From Lachnospiraceae bacterium (GTDB lineage: Bacteria > Bacillota > Clostridia > Lachnospirales > Lachnospiraceae): 49,144 nucleotides of DNA. Positions 34,205-43,074 of the stretch are shown here, piece after piece; within the stretch, counting starts at the first letter, position 1; each line of letters starts with the position of its first letter. Made by a program: the position numbers and the translations under genes. The notes beneath the pieces were generated by a model, which did no database searches, was not told the DNA's origin, and was given only the letters and a program-made list of their open reading frames with translations. Location of the stretch: the NCBI GenBank assembly GCA_021205755.1, contig JAJPWX010000094.1, positions 1 to 49,144 on the forward strand, given 5' to 3'.

Positions 34205-35029
34205 TTACAGTACGTCTGCGAAATGCCCTTTCAGCCGGTTGAACACCCAGGTGCCGAGCGCGAAGCTTGCGGCCAGAAATACCCAGAAGTAGAGTGTCCA
34301 GAGCGGGTCTTCAAAAAACCAGCGCTTACTGATCAGGGCGTTCCGGTAGCCATGCACAACATAATAAACGGGATTCAGCTTTAAGATCTTAAGAGCCGTC
34401 GGCCCCCAGGAGTAGGAGCTGAGCATGCTTTCCTCCCACATGATCGGGGTCAGCCAGACGCCGACCTGCAGGACGATGGAGACAATCTGCGAGAGATCCC
34501 GGAAGAAAATGACCACAGAGCTGGTGATATACGCGAACGCCAGAATTAGAAGAAACAGGCAGAGTGCGTAGTAAATCAGTTCCAGATAATAAACCGACGG
34601 GAGGTAGCCGTAGCACCCGAATAAAATCATCACAAAAAGGATGAAAAAACAATGCACCACGGTCGCGGAGAGCAGCTTCACCATCGGCAGAATGTCGATA
34701 TCGAAGACTACTTTTTTCACCAAGTAGCTGTATTCGAGAAACGAATTGGTGGCGTTGGTAAGTCCTTCCTGGAAAAAAAGCCAGGGGATGATTCCCACCA
34801 CCAGATACAGTACAAAAGGGGTACCCCCTTCTGCGGAGCTTCCTCCCCGCATGGCTACACCAAACACAAAATAGTAGACCAGAATCGTCACAATGGGCTG
34901 GATGAAAGCCCAGACCGTACCGAAATAAGACCCCGCAAAGCGGTTGCGGAGGTCATTTTTGGCCATTTTGCTCAGTAAACGTCTGTTTTTATATAGATCC
35001 TTTGGCAGCTTAAAATGTTCTTTCTTCAT
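34205..35029 (-). CDS. polysaccharide ABC exporter permease (Wzm-like, ABC-2 type)
   Basis: A protein of 274 residues with about six transmembrane helices and an amphipathic start (DLRNRFAGSYFGTVWAFIQPIV). These are features of the Wzm/TagG family, which moves undecaprenyl-linked glycans to the outside. No clear ribosome binding site precedes the ATG (35027-35029). A TATAAT sequence lies directly before the start codon, which could be a -10 box giving a nearly leaderless message, or chance. Otherwise it would be translated from the rfbC transcript 36 bases upstream. Confidence 0.92.
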   Translation of the reverse strand: MKKEHFKLPKDLYKNRRLLSKMAKNDLRNRFAGSYFGTVWAFIQPIVTILVYYFVFGVAMRGGSSAEGGTPFVLYLVVGIIPWLFFQEGLTNATNSFLEYSYLVKKVVFDIDILPMVKLLSATVVHCFFILFVMILFGCYGYLPSVYYLELIYYALCLFLLILAFAYITSSVVIFFRDLSQIVSIVLQVGVWLTPIMWEESMLSSYSWGPTALKILKLNPVYYVVHGYRNALISKRWFFEDPLWTLYFWVFLAASFALGTWVFNRLKGHFADVL

Positions 35030-35065
35030 ATTATAGTAGGGTGCCTTTTCTATGTGTATATGAAA

Positions 35066-35629
35066 TCATAAACCGCGGCTAGCCGTGTACTCTGAGAAGG
35101 AGCCCCAGTTCTGGTCTTTTTCAGAGAGCGTCAGCTCCATGCCTTCCGGGATGGGCCACTTCACACCGATCTCGGGATCGTTCCAGGCGATGCCGCCCTC
35201 ATCGTTGGGATGATAAAAGTCCGTGCATTTATAGGTGAATTCCGCCTGGTCAGAGAGAACCACGAAGCCGTGCGCGAAATTCTTCGGGATAAAGAACTGC
35301 TTTTTGTTTTCTGCGGAAAGCAGCACGCCGAACCATTTCCCGTAGGTCGCAGAACCCGGACGAAGATCTACCGCCACATCAAACACTTCGCCTGCCACCA
35401 CGCGCACCAGCTTGTCCTGCGGATGGTGAATCTGAAAATGCAGGCCGCGCAATACGCCCTTACGGGAGGAAGACTGGTTATCCTGCACAAAGGTCAGGTC
35501 AATGCCCGCTGCCGCAAAGTCGTTGTAATTATAGGTTTCCATAAAATAGCCCCGCGCATCCCCGAACACAGTCGGAGTAATCACCTTCAGGCCTTCGATT
35601 TCACATGTTTCTACTGTAATCTTTCCCAT
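35066..35629 (-). CDS. rfbC: dTDP-4-dehydrorhamnose 3,5-epimerase
   Basis: A protein of 187 residues, a cupin-fold enzyme. DARGYFMETYN, LRGLHFQ (catalytic His), KLVRVVAGEVFDVAVDLR (with catalytic Asp) and FIPKNFAHGFVVLSD are all present. It makes dTDP-4-keto-L-rhamnose. It is the first gene of the minus-strand glycan operon, and AGGAGA precedes the ATG. The inverted repeat copy C lies in its leader. Confidence 0.95.
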   Translation of the reverse strand: MGKITVETCEIEGLKVITPTVFGDARGYFMETYNYNDFAAAGIDLTFVQDNQSSSRKGVLRGLHFQIHHPQDKLVRVVAGEVFDVAVDLRPGSATYGKWFGVLLSAENKKQFFIPKNFAHGFVVLSDQAEFTYKCTDFYHPNDEGGIAWNDPEIGVKWPIPEGMELTLSEKDQNWGSFSEYTASRGL

Positions 35630-35658
35630 TTTCTAATCTCCTGCGTTTAATATTTCCT

Positions 35659-35711
35659 GTAACAATTCAGACCGAAGCGCAGACCTGCGGCCTGCTGTTC
35701 TGAATAGTTAC
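35659..35711. repeat. dispersed inverted repeat, copy C (rfbC leader)
   Basis: GTAACAATTCAGA (35659-35671) pairs with TTCTGAATAGTTAC (35698-35711). The centre reads GCAGACCTGCGGCCTGCTG. Read on the minus strand it begins TTCAGAACAGCAGGCCGCAG, so in the direction of rfbC it has the same polarity as copies A and B in their leaders. It closely resembles copy D at 44434. Confidence 0.75.
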
Positions 35712-35816
35712 TAACCACGCCAGGCAGCCTCTCTTAGCCGGACGCGTTTACATCTCCTGATTCTACCATAGTCCCAAAAATCTCACAAGAGGAAATCACA
35801 GAAAGTCTTTTGCCGG

Positions 35817-35845
35817 TTTACAGCTTTTGGCGGATATGCTAAAAT
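35817..35845 (+). promoter_or_regulatory. promoter for the plus-strand glycosyltransferase block
   Basis: TTTACA (35817-35822) and TAAAAT (35840-35845) have a 17-base spacing. As at murE, the sequence from TAAAATGT onward leads directly into an inverted-repeat copy. The gap 35630-35957 holds this promoter and two repeats. Nothing else is evident. Confidence 0.7.
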
Positions 35846-35850
35846 GTAAA

Positions 35851-35906
35851 AACAGTTTAGAACAGCATCAAAATGAAAAGGCGGTCTGCGGCCTGCTGTT
35901 CTAAAC
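35851..35906 (+). repeat. dispersed inverted repeat, copy B (glycosyltransferase leader)
   Basis: GTTTAGAACAGCA (35855-35867) and TGCTGTTCTAAAC (35894-35906) are perfect 13-base arms. The inner sequence ATCAAAATGAAAAG matches copy A, and CTGCGGCCTGCTGTTC matches copy C. It lies in the leader about 50 bases before the start. Confidence 0.82.
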
Positions 35907-35957
35907 CACACCGACCGAAGCGTAGATGTGCAGATTTATCAGGACGGAGAACGAACC

Positions 35958-37799
35958 GTGTCAAATACAGCATACAGACTCATCCGAAAACTGAATTTTT
36001 ATACGATAAAGAAAGGCATTAAGTACCTTCAGCATTTTGGCCTGAAGGAGTTCCTGATCCGTCTAAGTGACCGGATTGAGCCGGAGGAGGTGCCTTATGA
36101 GCCCTGGTACGAACAGCACCGGGCGAGTGAGGCAAAGCTGGAACAGCAGAGGGGACAGAAGTGGAAGCAGCCGGAGCTGATCAGTATTGCTGTGCCGCTG
36201 TACTGGACGCCTTTGCTGTACCTGGAGCAGATGATTGATTCTGTGCGGCAGCAGTCTTATCCGCACTGGGAGCTTTGTCTGGTGAACGGCAGCCCGGAGG
36301 ATGAGGAGCTTTCACGTGCACTGTTATCCTATGCAGAGGATACGCGGATTCATGTGAAAACGCTGACGGAGAATCTGGGGATTGCGGGCAACACCAATGC
36401 GGCGCTTCAGATGGCAAAAGGAACGTATATTGGTTTCCTGGATCATGACGATCTGCTCGCGCCGGATGCGCTTTATGAGATTGCATCGGCGATCGCTCGC
36501 AGGGAGAAGAATACAGGGCGGAAGCCGGAGCTGCTCTATACAGATGAGGATAAGGTGGAGTCGGATCTGAGCCGACATTTTCAGCCGAACCTGAAGCCGG
36601 ACTTTTCACCGGATCTGCTGCGTTCCAATAATTACATCTGTCATTTTCTGGTGTTTGCGAAGAGCCTGTATGAGCGGGTTGGCGGTCTGGACGCCCGCTA
36701 TGAGGGGGCGCAGGATTATGATTTTATTCTGCGGTGTACGGAGGCGGCAGATGGGATTTGCCATGTTCCGCGCATTCTTTATCATTGGCGGATTTCCGCG
36801 CAGTCGACGGCGGACAACCCGATCAGCAAGGAGTATGCTTACGAGTCCGGGAAGCGGGCGATCGAGGCACACTTGGCGCGCGTGGGGCTTAAGGGGGAGG
36901 TTTCCCGCAAAAAAGATTTTGGCTGTTACCGCGTGAAATACCCGGTGGAAGGGAAACCACTGGTCTCCATTGTGATTCCGAATAAGGATGAAAAGGAGAC
37001 ACTGGAAAAGTGTCTGACCTCGATTTTTGAGAAGACCACCTGGAAGAATTATGAGATTATTATCGTAGAAAACAACAGCGAATCTTGTGAAATTTTTGAG
37101 TATTACAAAGAAATAGATGGACGAAATGGAGTTCATGTTGTATATTGGGACGGAGAATTTAATTATTCCGCGATCAATAATTTCGGCATCCGGCAGGCGA
37201 AAGGGGAGTACATCGTTTGCCTCAACAATGACATTGAGGTGATTTCTCCGGACTGGATGACGGAGCTTTTGGGGCATTGCCAACGCCCCGGCACTGGTGC
37301 GGCGGGTGCGCTTTTATACTATCCGGACGACACGATCCAGCACGCCGGTATCATCATCGGGATTGGCGGTGTGGCGGGCAGCGTTTTCGTAGATATGAAG
37401 CGCGGGCATACCGGTTATATGCATCGTGAGTCGCTGCAGCAGGATTTGAGTGCTGTGACGGCGGCCTGCATGATGATCACGCGGGAAGCGTTTGAGGCAG
37501 TGGGCGGTTTTGAGGAGCGGCTGGCGATTGCGTTTAATGATGTGGATTTTTGCCTGCGGTTGCGTGAGGCCGGCTACCTGATTGTGTACGATCCTTATGC
37601 GGAGCTTTATCACTATGAGTCAAAGACACGCGGCACGGAAGATACGGAGGCGAAAGCACGGCGCTTCCAGACCGAGATTGAGTATATGCGCACACGGTGG
37701 ATTCAGATTCTGAAAAAGGGAGATCCTTACTATAATCCGAATCTTTCCCTGAGCAAATGGAATTATTCGCTTCGCGGGAATGAAAGAAAAGGGAAATAA
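35958..37799 (+). CDS. double-GT2 glycosyltransferase
   Basis: A protein of 613 residues. The first GT2 domain is ISIAVPLYWTPLLYL with metal motif LDHDD. The second is LVSIVIPNKDEKETL with LNNDIEV, followed by AFNDVDFCLRLREAGYL. It aligns closely with the two catalytic domains of the minus-strand protein at 28068 (shared FNYSAINNFG, AVTAAC and LYHYESK), but lacks that protein's long N-terminal region. I chose GTG 35958 because GGAG lies nine bases upstream. GTG 35928 would add ten residues. It is probably a rhamnosyltransferase of the surface glycan. Confidence 0.88.
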   Translation: MSNTAYRLIRKLNFYTIKKGIKYLQHFGLKEFLIRLSDRIEPEEVPYEPWYEQHRASEAKLEQQRGQKWKQPELISIAVPLYWTPLLYLEQMIDSVRQQSYPHWELCLVNGSPEDEELSRALLSYAEDTRIHVKTLTENLGIAGNTNAALQMAKGTYIGFLDHDDLLAPDALYEIASAIARREKNTGRKPELLYTDEDKVESDLSRHFQPNLKPDFSPDLLRSNNYICHFLVFAKSLYERVGGLDARYEGAQDYDFILRCTEAADGICHVPRILYHWRISAQSTADNPISKEYAYESGKRAIEAHLARVGLKGEVSRKKDFGCYRVKYPVEGKPLVSIVIPNKDEKETLEKCLTSIFEKTTWKNYEIIIVENNSESCEIFEYYKEIDGRNGVHVVYWDGEFNYSAINNFGIRQAKGEYIVCLNNDIEVISPDWMTELLGHCQRPGTGAAGALLYYPDDTIQHAGIIIGIGGVAGSVFVDMKRGHTGYMHRESLQQDLSAVTAACMMITREAFEAVGGFEERLAIAFNDVDFCLRLREAGYLIVYDPYAELYHYESKTRGTEDTEAKARRFQTEIEYMRTRWIQILKKGDPYYNPNLSLSKWNYSLRGNERKGK

Positions 37800-38767
37800 T
37801 GCAGATTGCGACAATTGTGATACCGAATTATAATGGAATGTCCTATCTCGGCCCATGCCTGGAATCTCTGATGAACCAGAGCAGGCAGGATTTTTCGGTA
37901 ATCTTAATAGACAATGGTTCACAGGACGCGAGTGTGGAGTTTGTGGAAACGCATTTTCCGGAAGTGGCGATTCATCGGTTTGACCGCAATGAGGGCTTCT
38001 GCCGCGCGGTCAATGAGGGAATCCGGCAAAGCCGGACGCCCTATGTGATTCTCCTGAACAATGATACGATTTGTGACGAGTCCTTTGTGGAAGAACTGGT
38101 GCGGGCGATGGAAGCCCCCCGCGATGCGGCCGCGGCGCAGATTTTTTCCTGCGCGGCAAAGATGGTGCAGATGGGAGACCCGGATCGGATGGACAACGCG
38201 GGAGATTACTATTGTGCCCTGGGCTGGGCCTATGCGTTTGGGAAGGGAAAGACTGCTGCGCGTTATGACCAGGAGCGGGAGATTTTTTCCGCGTGTGCGG
38301 CAGCGGCCATCTACCGCAGGAAAGTTTTTGATGAGATAGGCCTGTTTGATGAGACACATTTTGCGTACCTGGAGGATACGGATATTGCATACCGGGCAAG
38401 GATTGCGGGCTACCGCAATTATTACATTCCGAAAGCGGTGGTCCGGCATGTGGGCAGCGCGACAAGCGGTTCCCCATACAACGAATTTAAGATTCGCTAT
38501 TCTTCCAGGAATAGCATTTATCTGGTTTATAAAAATATGCCCTGGCCGCAGATTGTATTGAATTTTCCGCTTCTGCTGGTCGGATTTCTGATAAAGATGC
38601 TTTTTTTTGCCCAAAAGGGGTTTCTGAAGGAGTATGTCAGGGGACTTGGCGCGGGGAGAGCGCTTTGCCGCCGGGACAAAAAAGTGAGTTTTCAGCGAAA
38701 AAATCTGAAGAATTACGGCCGGATACAGATCGAATTGTGGGTGAATCTGTTCCGAAGGCTGATGTAA
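37799..38767 (+). CDS. GT2 glycosyltransferase (rhamnosyltransferase-like)
   Basis: A protein of 322 residues. The GT-A domain has IVIPNYNG, LIDNGSQDAS and LLNNDT (metal site), and then the acceptor motif LEDTDIAYRARIAGY. The C-terminal 80 residues include a hydrophobic segment (IVLNFPLLLVGFLIKMLFF) that may sit on the membrane. This layout is usual for WbbL/RfbF-type rhamnosyltransferases. Its ATG overlaps the stop of the previous gene by one base (TAATG). Confidence 0.88.
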   Translation: MQIATIVIPNYNGMSYLGPCLESLMNQSRQDFSVILIDNGSQDASVEFVETHFPEVAIHRFDRNEGFCRAVNEGIRQSRTPYVILLNNDTICDESFVEELVRAMEAPRDAAAAQIFSCAAKMVQMGDPDRMDNAGDYYCALGWAYAFGKGKTAARYDQEREIFSACAAAAIYRRKVFDEIGLFDETHFAYLEDTDIAYRARIAGYRNYYIPKAVVRHVGSATSGSPYNEFKIRYSSRNSIYLVYKNMPWPQIVLNFPLLLVGFLIKMLFFAQKGFLKEYVRGLGAGRALCRRDKKVSFQRKNLKNYGRIQIELWVNLFRRLM

Positions 38768-38828
38768 AGCTTCCTGCCATCAATGGAAATTGTGAGGGCA
38801 GAATAAATGAAAACCGGCCATTTAAAAT

Positions 38829-38845
38829 TTCGCTTCGCGAAATGG
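38829..38845 (+). other. small perfect hairpin upstream of the initiating transferase
   Basis: ATTTCGC and GCGAAAT pair around TTC. A second imperfect pair, GTCGTC and GACGAC, follows before the ribosome binding site. A 31-codon frame (38807-38902) runs through both and overlaps the TTG start. Whether it is translated is unknown. Confidence 0.4.
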
Positions 38846-38898
38846 GCTGGTCTGCGTCGTCAATCTGCGATAGACGACATAAGGGGAGGCACTGAAGT

Positions 38899-40296
38899 TT
38901 GAAGGAAAACGAAAAAAATTTTAACCGGCTTCAGGTGATACTGGACGCGCTTGTGATGATCTTCTCGTATATGACGGGATGGTATGCCATGGTTTCCTCT
39001 TCACGGCGCGGTGGTATGGGCGTTTTGCCTCGGGAATTCTATTTTATGGCACTTGTCGCGATCGTGCCATTTTTTCTGATACTCTATTACGCATTTAATC
39101 TGTATGTGCCAAACCGCCTGGAGGGTAGGCGCCGGGAAGGCAGCAATATTATCAAAGCAAATGCAGTCGGCGGCCTGGTGGCTATGGCTGTTTTGTATCT
39201 GCTCCGGCAGATGGACGTCTCTCGTATGCTGCTTTCGGTTTTCCTGGTGCTGAATGTGTCATTGACTATTCTGGAGCGCAATCTGGTACGGATGGTGCTG
39301 ATGCGCGCCCGTTCGCTGGGGCTGAATCAGAGATACATTCTGCTTGTAGGCTACAGCCGCGCGGCGGAAGAATATATTGACCGTATTGTGCAGAATCCGC
39401 AGTGGGGTTATAAGGTGCTGGGCATCCTGAGCGATGATACAGAGGCCGGTACGAGGTATCGGGGGGTGGAGGTGCTGGGACCGATCGGCAGCCTGCACAC
39501 TCTTTTGACTTATCATACGCCGGATGAGATTGCGATTACTGTAGGTCTGAATGAGTATTACAAGCTGGAGCGGATTGTGGCAATGTGTGAGAAATCCGGG
39601 GTTCACACAAAATTTATCCCGGATTACAGCAATATTATTCCGACGAAGCCTTATACGGAGGATATCCTGGGGCTGCCGGTGATCAATATCCGGCATGTCC
39701 CGCTTTCGAATACCTTTAACGCGACGATGAAGCGGATTGTGGACGTTGTCGGCTCTGTTTTCTGCATTGTCTTGTTTTCTCCGGTTATGCTCCTGACGGC
39801 AGTGGCGATCAAAACTACTTCAAAAGGCCCCATTATTTTTTCGCAGGAGAGAGTCGGCCTGCATAATAAGCCATTTCGGATGTACAAATTCCGTTCTATG
39901 GAGCAGCAGACAGAGGCGGAGGAGCAGCGGGGATGGACGACGCGGAATGACCCCCGTGTGACCACGGTGGGGAAATTTATCCGGCGCACCAGCATTGATG
40001 AGATGCCGCAGTTTTTTAATGTACTGAAGGGAGACATGTCTCTGGTGGGACCAAGGCCGGAGCGCCCTCAGTTTGTGGAAAAGTTTCGCGAGGAAATCCC
40101 GCGGTATATGGTCAAGCATCAGGTGCGGCCCGGCATGACCGGATGGGCGCAGGTGCATGGCTACCGGGGAAACACCTCTATCCGAAAAAGAATTGATTAT
40201 GACCTTTACTATATCGAGAACTGGACAATGAGCCTGGATGTAAAAATACTGGTGATGACATTATTTAAGGGATTTGTAAATAAGAACGCGTATTAA
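38899..40296 (+). CDS. initiating undecaprenyl-phosphate sugar phosphotransferase (WbaP/WcaJ-type)
   Basis: A protein of 465 residues. About four N-terminal transmembrane helices (to residue 125) are followed by a CoA-binding-like domain (YILLVGYSRAAEEY). A further helix (about 277-298) precedes the catalytic bacterial sugar transferase domain, which contains QERVGLHNKPFRMYKFRSM and VGPRPERPQF. It transfers a sugar-1-phosphate to undecaprenyl phosphate and so starts the repeat unit. The start is TTG 38899 with GGGGAGG ten bases upstream. The short gap before it holds two small hairpins. Confidence 0.93.
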   Translation: MKENEKNFNRLQVILDALVMIFSYMTGWYAMVSSSRRGGMGVLPREFYFMALVAIVPFFLILYYAFNLYVPNRLEGRRREGSNIIKANAVGGLVAMAVLYLLRQMDVSRMLLSVFLVLNVSLTILERNLVRMVLMRARSLGLNQRYILLVGYSRAAEEYIDRIVQNPQWGYKVLGILSDDTEAGTRYRGVEVLGPIGSLHTLLTYHTPDEIAITVGLNEYYKLERIVAMCEKSGVHTKFIPDYSNIIPTKPYTEDILGLPVINIRHVPLSNTFNATMKRIVDVVGSVFCIVLFSPVMLLTAVAIKTTSKGPIIFSQERVGLHNKPFRMYKFRSMEQQTEAEEQRGWTTRNDPRVTTVGKFIRRTSIDEMPQFFNVLKGDMSLVGPRPERPQFVEKFREEIPRYMVKHQVRPGMTGWAQVHGYRGNTSIRKRIDYDLYYIENWTMSLDVKILVMTLFKGFVNKNAY

Positions 40297-40410
40297 TTTA
40301 TGCGCGCTCCGTCTCCTACTCGATTTTGGGAAGAATATGGGAAGAATTCAGGGAGGCCTGCTGTAAAAGGAAGAACATGAGGGGACAGACCAGAGAAAGG
40401 GGAGCATTTC

Positions 40411-41883
40411 ATGAAGAAGAGCAAAAGCAGGAATCAGGAGAGTGATCTGCAGAATAACTATCAGGGCGGTCAGGGATATGAAGACTGGTCGGGAAATGCA
40501 GGGGATACTTATTCGGATGAAGGACAGTATTTTGACGATCAGGACGTTTATTCGAATGAGAACCAGTATTATGGCGATCCGTATTACGGTCAGCCGGGAA
40601 GCAGTGCGAACAGCGGTCAATATTATGGCGATCCGTATTACGGTCAGCCGGGCAGTAATGCGAACAGCGGTCAATATTATGGCGACCAGTATTACGGTCA
40701 GACGAACGGCGGCCAGTATTACGGCCAGACGGAGGATACACAGCAGGGTCCCAGCTATTATGGACCGCAGGGAAATTATTATAACCAGCAGGATAACTTC
40801 CAGCGAAATTATGGACAGGGCTTTTATGGGGCGCCTGCGCCGGAAAATAGCGGAGAACGCAAGGGAAAGATGAAAAAGCAAAAGAAACAAAAGAAGAAAA
40901 AAAGAAAAATATTCTGGGTGCTTGGAATTCTGGTTCTGCTGATTGCCGCGGTTGGTCTTGCGGGATTTGGCGTGCTCGGCCAGCTGGATCGGGAAAAGCT
41001 GACGGATATTCTGGTTAACAGCGGAGTGACTTCCTCCGGCTACCGGAATATTGCAATTTTTGGCGTGGATTCCCGTGAAGGGGAGCTGGAGAGCGGTACC
41101 AGGAGTGATACGATTATTATCGCAAGTATCAATAAAAGAACCGGGGATATTAAACTGGTGTCTGTTTACCGTGATACTTATCTGGACAATACGGATGGCT
41201 CTTATCGAAAAGCGACGGAGGCGTATGCCTATGGAGGCGCGAGCCTGGCCGTCAATATGCTTAACAAGAATCTGGATCTCGATATTGAAGATTATGTGAC
41301 GGTGGACTTTGAGGCGGTGATCGAGGTAGTGGACGAGCTTGGCGGCATTGAGATTACACTGGATGATGAGGAGGTCTACTGGCTGAATGCCTATCTGGTG
41401 GAGACTTCTGAGGTGACCGGCCGCTCTTACACAGAAGTGACCTCATCGGGAACACAGACACTGACCGGCATTCAGGCGATGGCGTACTGCCGGATCCGCT
41501 ATACAACCGGCTGGGATTATAAGAGAACCGAACGTCAGAGAACGGTACTGACCCAGATTCTGGAAAAAGCGCAGCAGCAGGGTGTGACCGGATTGCTGGC
41601 GATTGTCAATAACATGATTCCATATATATCGACCAGTCTGGATAACGCAGAGCTGCTTTCTCTGGCGACAGGAATCTCAAAATATGAGATTGTAGATTCG
41701 CAGGGATTCCCATTTACGAGCGCGACAGCAAATCTGTCGGCCGGGGATTGTGTGGTGCCGCAGACGCTGGCATCGAATGTGAGCGAGCTGCACGAGCTGC
41801 TGTTTGGTACGACAGACTATACGCCGTCTTCGACTGTGCAGGAGATCAGCAGTTATATCGTGTCAGCAACAGGTATTTCGTAG
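40411..41883 (+). CDS. LCP (LytR-CpsA-Psr) family glycan ligase with repeat-rich N-terminus
   Basis: A protein of 490 residues. The cytoplasmic N-terminal region of about 150 residues is rich in Y, G, Q and N and contains 18-residue repeats, ending in a lysine cluster. One transmembrane helix (about 168-190) follows. The extracellular LCP domain contains NIAIFGVDSREG, RSDTIIIASIN, SVYRDTYLD, ILDELGGIEI-like VVDELGGIEI and RIRYTTGWDYKRTERQR. LCP proteins attach undecaprenyl-linked polymers to peptidoglycan, which fits the surrounding glycan locus. ATG 40411 follows AAAGGGGAG. Confidence 0.93.
   Translation: MKKSKSRNQESDLQNNYQGGQGYEDWSGNAGDTYSDEGQYFDDQDVYSNENQYYGDPYYGQPGSSANSGQYYGDPYYGQPGSNANSGQYYGDQYYGQTNGGQYYGQTEDTQQGPSYYGPQGNYYNQQDNFQRNYGQGFYGAPAPENSGERKGKMKKQKKQKKKKRKIFWVLGILVLLIAAVGLAGFGVLGQLDREKLTDILVNSGVTSSGYRNIAIFGVDSREGELESGTRSDTIIIASINKRTGDIKLVSVYRDTYLDNTDGSYRKATEAYAYGGASLAVNMLNKNLDLDIEDYVTVDFEAVIEVVDELGGIEITLDDEEVYWLNAYLVETSEVTGRSYTEVTSSGTQTLTGIQAMAYCRIRYTTGWDYKRTERQRTVLTQILEKAQQQGVTGLLAIVNNMIPYISTSLDNAELLSLATGISKYEIVDSQGFPFTSATANLSAGDCVVPQTLASNVSELHELLFGTTDYTPSSTVQEISSYIVSATGIS
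40567..40735 (+). repeat. 54-bp in-frame tandem repeats in the LCP gene
   Basis: A unit encoding YYGDPYYGQPGSxANSGQ is present twice (from 40567 and 40621) and is followed by two shorter degenerate copies. The period is 54 bases, so copy-number change keeps the frame. Confidence 0.85.
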
Positions 41884-41891
41884 GAGGAACT

Positions 41892-42980
41892 ATGGAGCAG
41901 AAAGGAGAGGCTGCTGTTTCTGGCCGGGAAGAAAAAACAGGTTTGACAGACGTGACAGTGGATGTGATCATTCCGATCTATAAGCCGGATGAGCGCCTGA
42001 CCGGGCTGCTTCGGATGCTGCTTTGCCAGAGTGTGCAGCCGACGCAGATTCTGCTGGTCAACACGGATCAGGAATCGCTGGATCTGCATCTGCTGGACGC
42101 CTTTACGATTACGGAGATTCCGGAGAGAGAGTCTTGCCTGGGTGAGCGGGAAAAATCTTTTAGCCCGACTGACAGACCGGAATCTGTTCTGGAAAAGGAG
42201 ACGGAGAAACAGCCGGTCATCCGGCTCTTGCATATACAGAAGGAAGCGTTTGACCATGGAGGCACCCGCCACATGGCAGCCTCCATGCTGCATGGAGACA
42301 GAATTCTTTTTCTGACGCAGGATGCTCTGCCGACGAACCGCTTTCTGATTGAACGTCTTCTGGTTCCATTTGCAAATCCGCAGGTATGTGCCGCGTATGC
42401 GCGCCAGCTGCCCAGGCAGGACTGCAAAGAGCTGGAGCGTTATTCAAGGAGTTTTAATTATCCGCCGCAAAGCCGCATTAAGACAGACGAAGATCTGCAG
42501 ACGATGGGAATCAAGGCGTTTTTCTGCTCCAATGTCTGCGCAATGTACCGCAGAAGCGCCTACGAGGAGCTCGGCGGCTTTGAACGGCACACCATTTTTA
42601 ACGAAGATATGATTTTTGCCGGGAGGCTGATTCAGTCTCAAAAAGCAATCGCTTACTGCGCGGACGCGGAGGTAATTCATTCACATAATTACAGCGGGAT
42701 ACAGCAGTTTCACCGAAATTTTGACCTGGGAGTCTCTCAGGCGGAGCATCCGGAAATTTTTTCCTGCGTTCATTCGGAGAGCGAAGGGGTGCGTCTGATT
42801 GAAAAAAGCGCAAAATATCTGGTCCGGAAACGAAAACCCTGGCTGATTATTTCTCTGGTCTGGCAGAGCGGCTGCAAATATCTCGGCTATTGTCTGGGGA
42901 AGAACTACCGCCGCCTGCCGTTGTCTCTAGTACGCAGATGTTCTATGAACAAAAATTATTGGGAACAGGGGCGAAAATAG
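41892..42980 (+). CDS. GT2 glycosyltransferase (rhamnosyltransferase-like)
   Basis: A protein of 362 residues. It opens VDVIIPIYKPDERLTGLL. The motifs FDHGGTRHMAA and LFLTQDALPT supply the nucleotide-sugar metal site, and FNEDMIFAGRL is the catalytic acidic segment. A Glu/Ser-rich insertion of about 45 residues (ERESCLGEREKSFS) interrupts the fold near residue 75. ATG 41892 follows TAGGAGG directly after the LCP stop. It is the last gene of the plus-strand glycan block. Confidence 0.88.
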   Translation: MEQKGEAAVSGREEKTGLTDVTVDVIIPIYKPDERLTGLLRMLLCQSVQPTQILLVNTDQESLDLHLLDAFTITEIPERESCLGEREKSFSPTDRPESVLEKETEKQPVIRLLHIQKEAFDHGGTRHMAASMLHGDRILFLTQDALPTNRFLIERLLVPFANPQVCAAYARQLPRQDCKELERYSRSFNYPPQSRIKTDEDLQTMGIKAFFCSNVCAMYRRSAYEELGGFERHTIFNEDMIFAGRLIQSQKAIAYCADAEVIHSHNYSGIQQFHRNFDLGVSQAEHPEIFSCVHSESEGVRLIEKSAKYLVRKRKPWLIISLVWQSGCKYLGYCLGKNYRRLPLSLVRRCSMNKNYWEQGRK

Positions 42981-43074
42981 TCGTTTCTCCATATGCACCA
43001 GGCGGTTTAATAACACAAATTCGACACATTTCTCTGTTACACTAAGCTTCAACTATGTTGTGGGAGGAATGGAC

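Noticed and set aside
38807-38902. 31-codon frame overlapping the TTG start of the initiating transferase
   Set aside because: It has no ribosome binding site and is largely explained by two hairpins. It is noted only as a possible leader.
40567-40735. Regular repeats that could suggest a CRISPR array
   Set aside because: The copies are adjacent, in frame, without unique spacers, and encode a tandem peptide repeat inside the LCP gene.
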